A model generated the notes under the pieces. The model did no database searches, was not told the DNA's origin, and worked only from the letters and a program-made list of their open reading frames with translations. From NCBI GenBank assembly GCA_902797405.1, contig CADBSP010000048.1:1-6470 (forward strand): a stretch of 6,470 nucleotides of DNA, read 5' to 3'. The position numbers were made by a program, and so were the translations under genes. How positions within the stretch are numbered: the stretch's first letter is position 1; each line of letters starts with the position of its first letter. Below, piece after piece: positions 5,832 to 6,470 of the stretch. Origin of the DNA: an uncultured Eubacteriales bacterium. Lineage in GTDB: Bacteria; Bacillota; Clostridia; Peptostreptococcales; Anaerovoracaceae.

Positions 5832-6470
5832 TTAGAATCCATATAGTGCGGATAAGGCGGTTGCAGCCAGTGGAAGAATTATTAGTGAAATAGCTGTGGT
5901 TAGAGCTATTCCTTCGGCTGCCAATGTGGCATTCCTTCCATATTTGGAAGACAAAGAGACTACCATAACAGCGCATGGGAAGCAGGCAACCCAAATCATT
6001 AGAAGTTTTATATCCTTTGAAATCGGGAGCCAATTGAAAACCAAAAATGTTAGTAAAGGCATGAGGATCATATTCACTAGTGAGGTGAAAATAAGATCCT
6101 TATTTTTTATGGCCGCTTTTATATCGCTGTTGGAGAGTCGTATTCCAACTATAAGCATTGAAAGAGGTGTTGTTACACCACCGAGCATATCTGTTAGCTC
6201 AACTATTGGAGCGGGGGCTTTAATTCTGCTGAACAGAATGATTAAACCAGCAACAGCGGCTATGATGTTCGGATTCAACATGGATTTAAGTGATGATTTG
6301 ATATCTCCGGCATCTTCGCCGCCATAATTGATTTGGACAATGGCCAGAGAATAAAAATAGATATTTAGAACGATGTTTTGAATTACAATCAGGAAGAAAA
6401 TGTCGTCCCCGAAAATTGCCTTTGTAATAGGGAAACCCATGAAGCCGCTGTTTAGTGAGGTCATTACTGC
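5832..6470 (-). CDS. Auxin-efflux-carrier (AEC) family permease, N-terminal part beyond window edge
   Basis: The minus-strand frame stops at TAA (5832-5834) and is open to base 6470, giving about 212 visible residues from a family of about 300 or more. The ATG at 6462-6464 is preceded in frame by A-V and followed by N-S-G-F-M-G-F-P, a conserved internal AEC motif. The true start therefore lies outside the window. About six hydrophobic segments are visible, separated by short polar stretches, including N-P-N-I-I-A-A-V-A-G-L, a segment around T-P-L-S-M-L-I-V-G, M-I-W-V-A-C-F-P-C-A-V-M, and a C-terminal segment ending Y-G-F. AEC proteins are inner-membrane secondary transporters, some exporting or importing organic acids such as malate; no substrate can be assigned here. 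The gene converges on the structured RNA, with 83 bases between the RNA's poly-T end and its stop. No terminator with a T-run is visible for it. Confidence 0.9.
   Translation of the reverse strand, partial: AVMTSLNSGFMGFPITKAIFGDDIFFLIVIQNIVLNIYFYSLAIVQINYGGEDAGDIKSSLKSMLNPNIIAAVAGLIILFSRIKAPAPIVELTDMLGGVTTPLSMLIVGIRLSNSDIKAAIKNKDLIFTSLVNMILMPLLTFLVFNWLPISKDIKLLMIWVACFPCAVMVVSLSSKYGRNATLAAEGIALTTAISLIILPLAATALSALYGF

Noticed and set aside
5896..6327. A 143-residue + strand frame opposite the permease
   Set aside because: It is the antisense shadow of the AEC permease. The minus-strand product has clear membrane segments and the N-S-G-F-M-G-F-P family motif, while this frame has no recognisable domain.

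Overview
The window most likely comes from a low-to-mid GC Gram-positive anaerobe of the Clostridia. A Lachnospiraceae or Butyrivibrio-like genome is my best guess, but this is inference. The grounds are strong GGAGG-type ribosome binding sites, SigA-type promoters in AT-rich gaps, a lipobox substrate-binding protein with a Gly/Ser tether, and a MetA of the acetyl-CoA type. There is no sign of phage, transposon, CRISPR, tRNA or rRNA.

Layout, left to right. (1) Bases 1-962 (+) hold the 3' portion of an OppF/DppF-type ABC transporter ATPase that enters from the left edge, so a peptide-transport operon probably lies upstream. (2) Bases 963-1201 are an AT-rich gap with two candidate promoters. 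(3) Bases 1202-2833 (+) encode a family-5 (oligopeptide/dipeptide/nickel-type) substrate-binding lipoprotein, presumably the receptor of the same transporter. (4) A GC-rich intrinsic terminator lies at 2865-2894. (5) Bases 2916-5273 (+) encode one 785-residue protein that joins a complete homoserine O-acetyltransferase (MetA family) to a complete aspartokinase with two ACT regions. (6) Bases 5274-5831 contain no convincing protein gene. They hold what looks like an independently transcribed structured RNA of about 413 nt, with its own promoter (5301-5329), several junctions and hairpins, and a long terminator stem ending in nine T at 5748. A further folded patch lies at 5754-5817. (7) Bases 5832-6470 (-) hold the C-terminal part of an auxin-efflux-carrier (AEC) family permease that runs in from the right edge, convergent with the RNA.

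How the parts relate. The ATPase and the binding protein make a coherent uptake module. The fused enzyme carries the entry step of the aspartate pathway (aspartate to aspartyl phosphate) and the first step of the methionine branch (homoserine to O-acetylhomoserine) on one chain. The RNA matches no class I can identify from sequence alone. It lacks the hallmark motifs of RNase P, tmRNA and SRP RNA, and together with the MetA-aspartokinase fusion it is the main reason to look again at this window.
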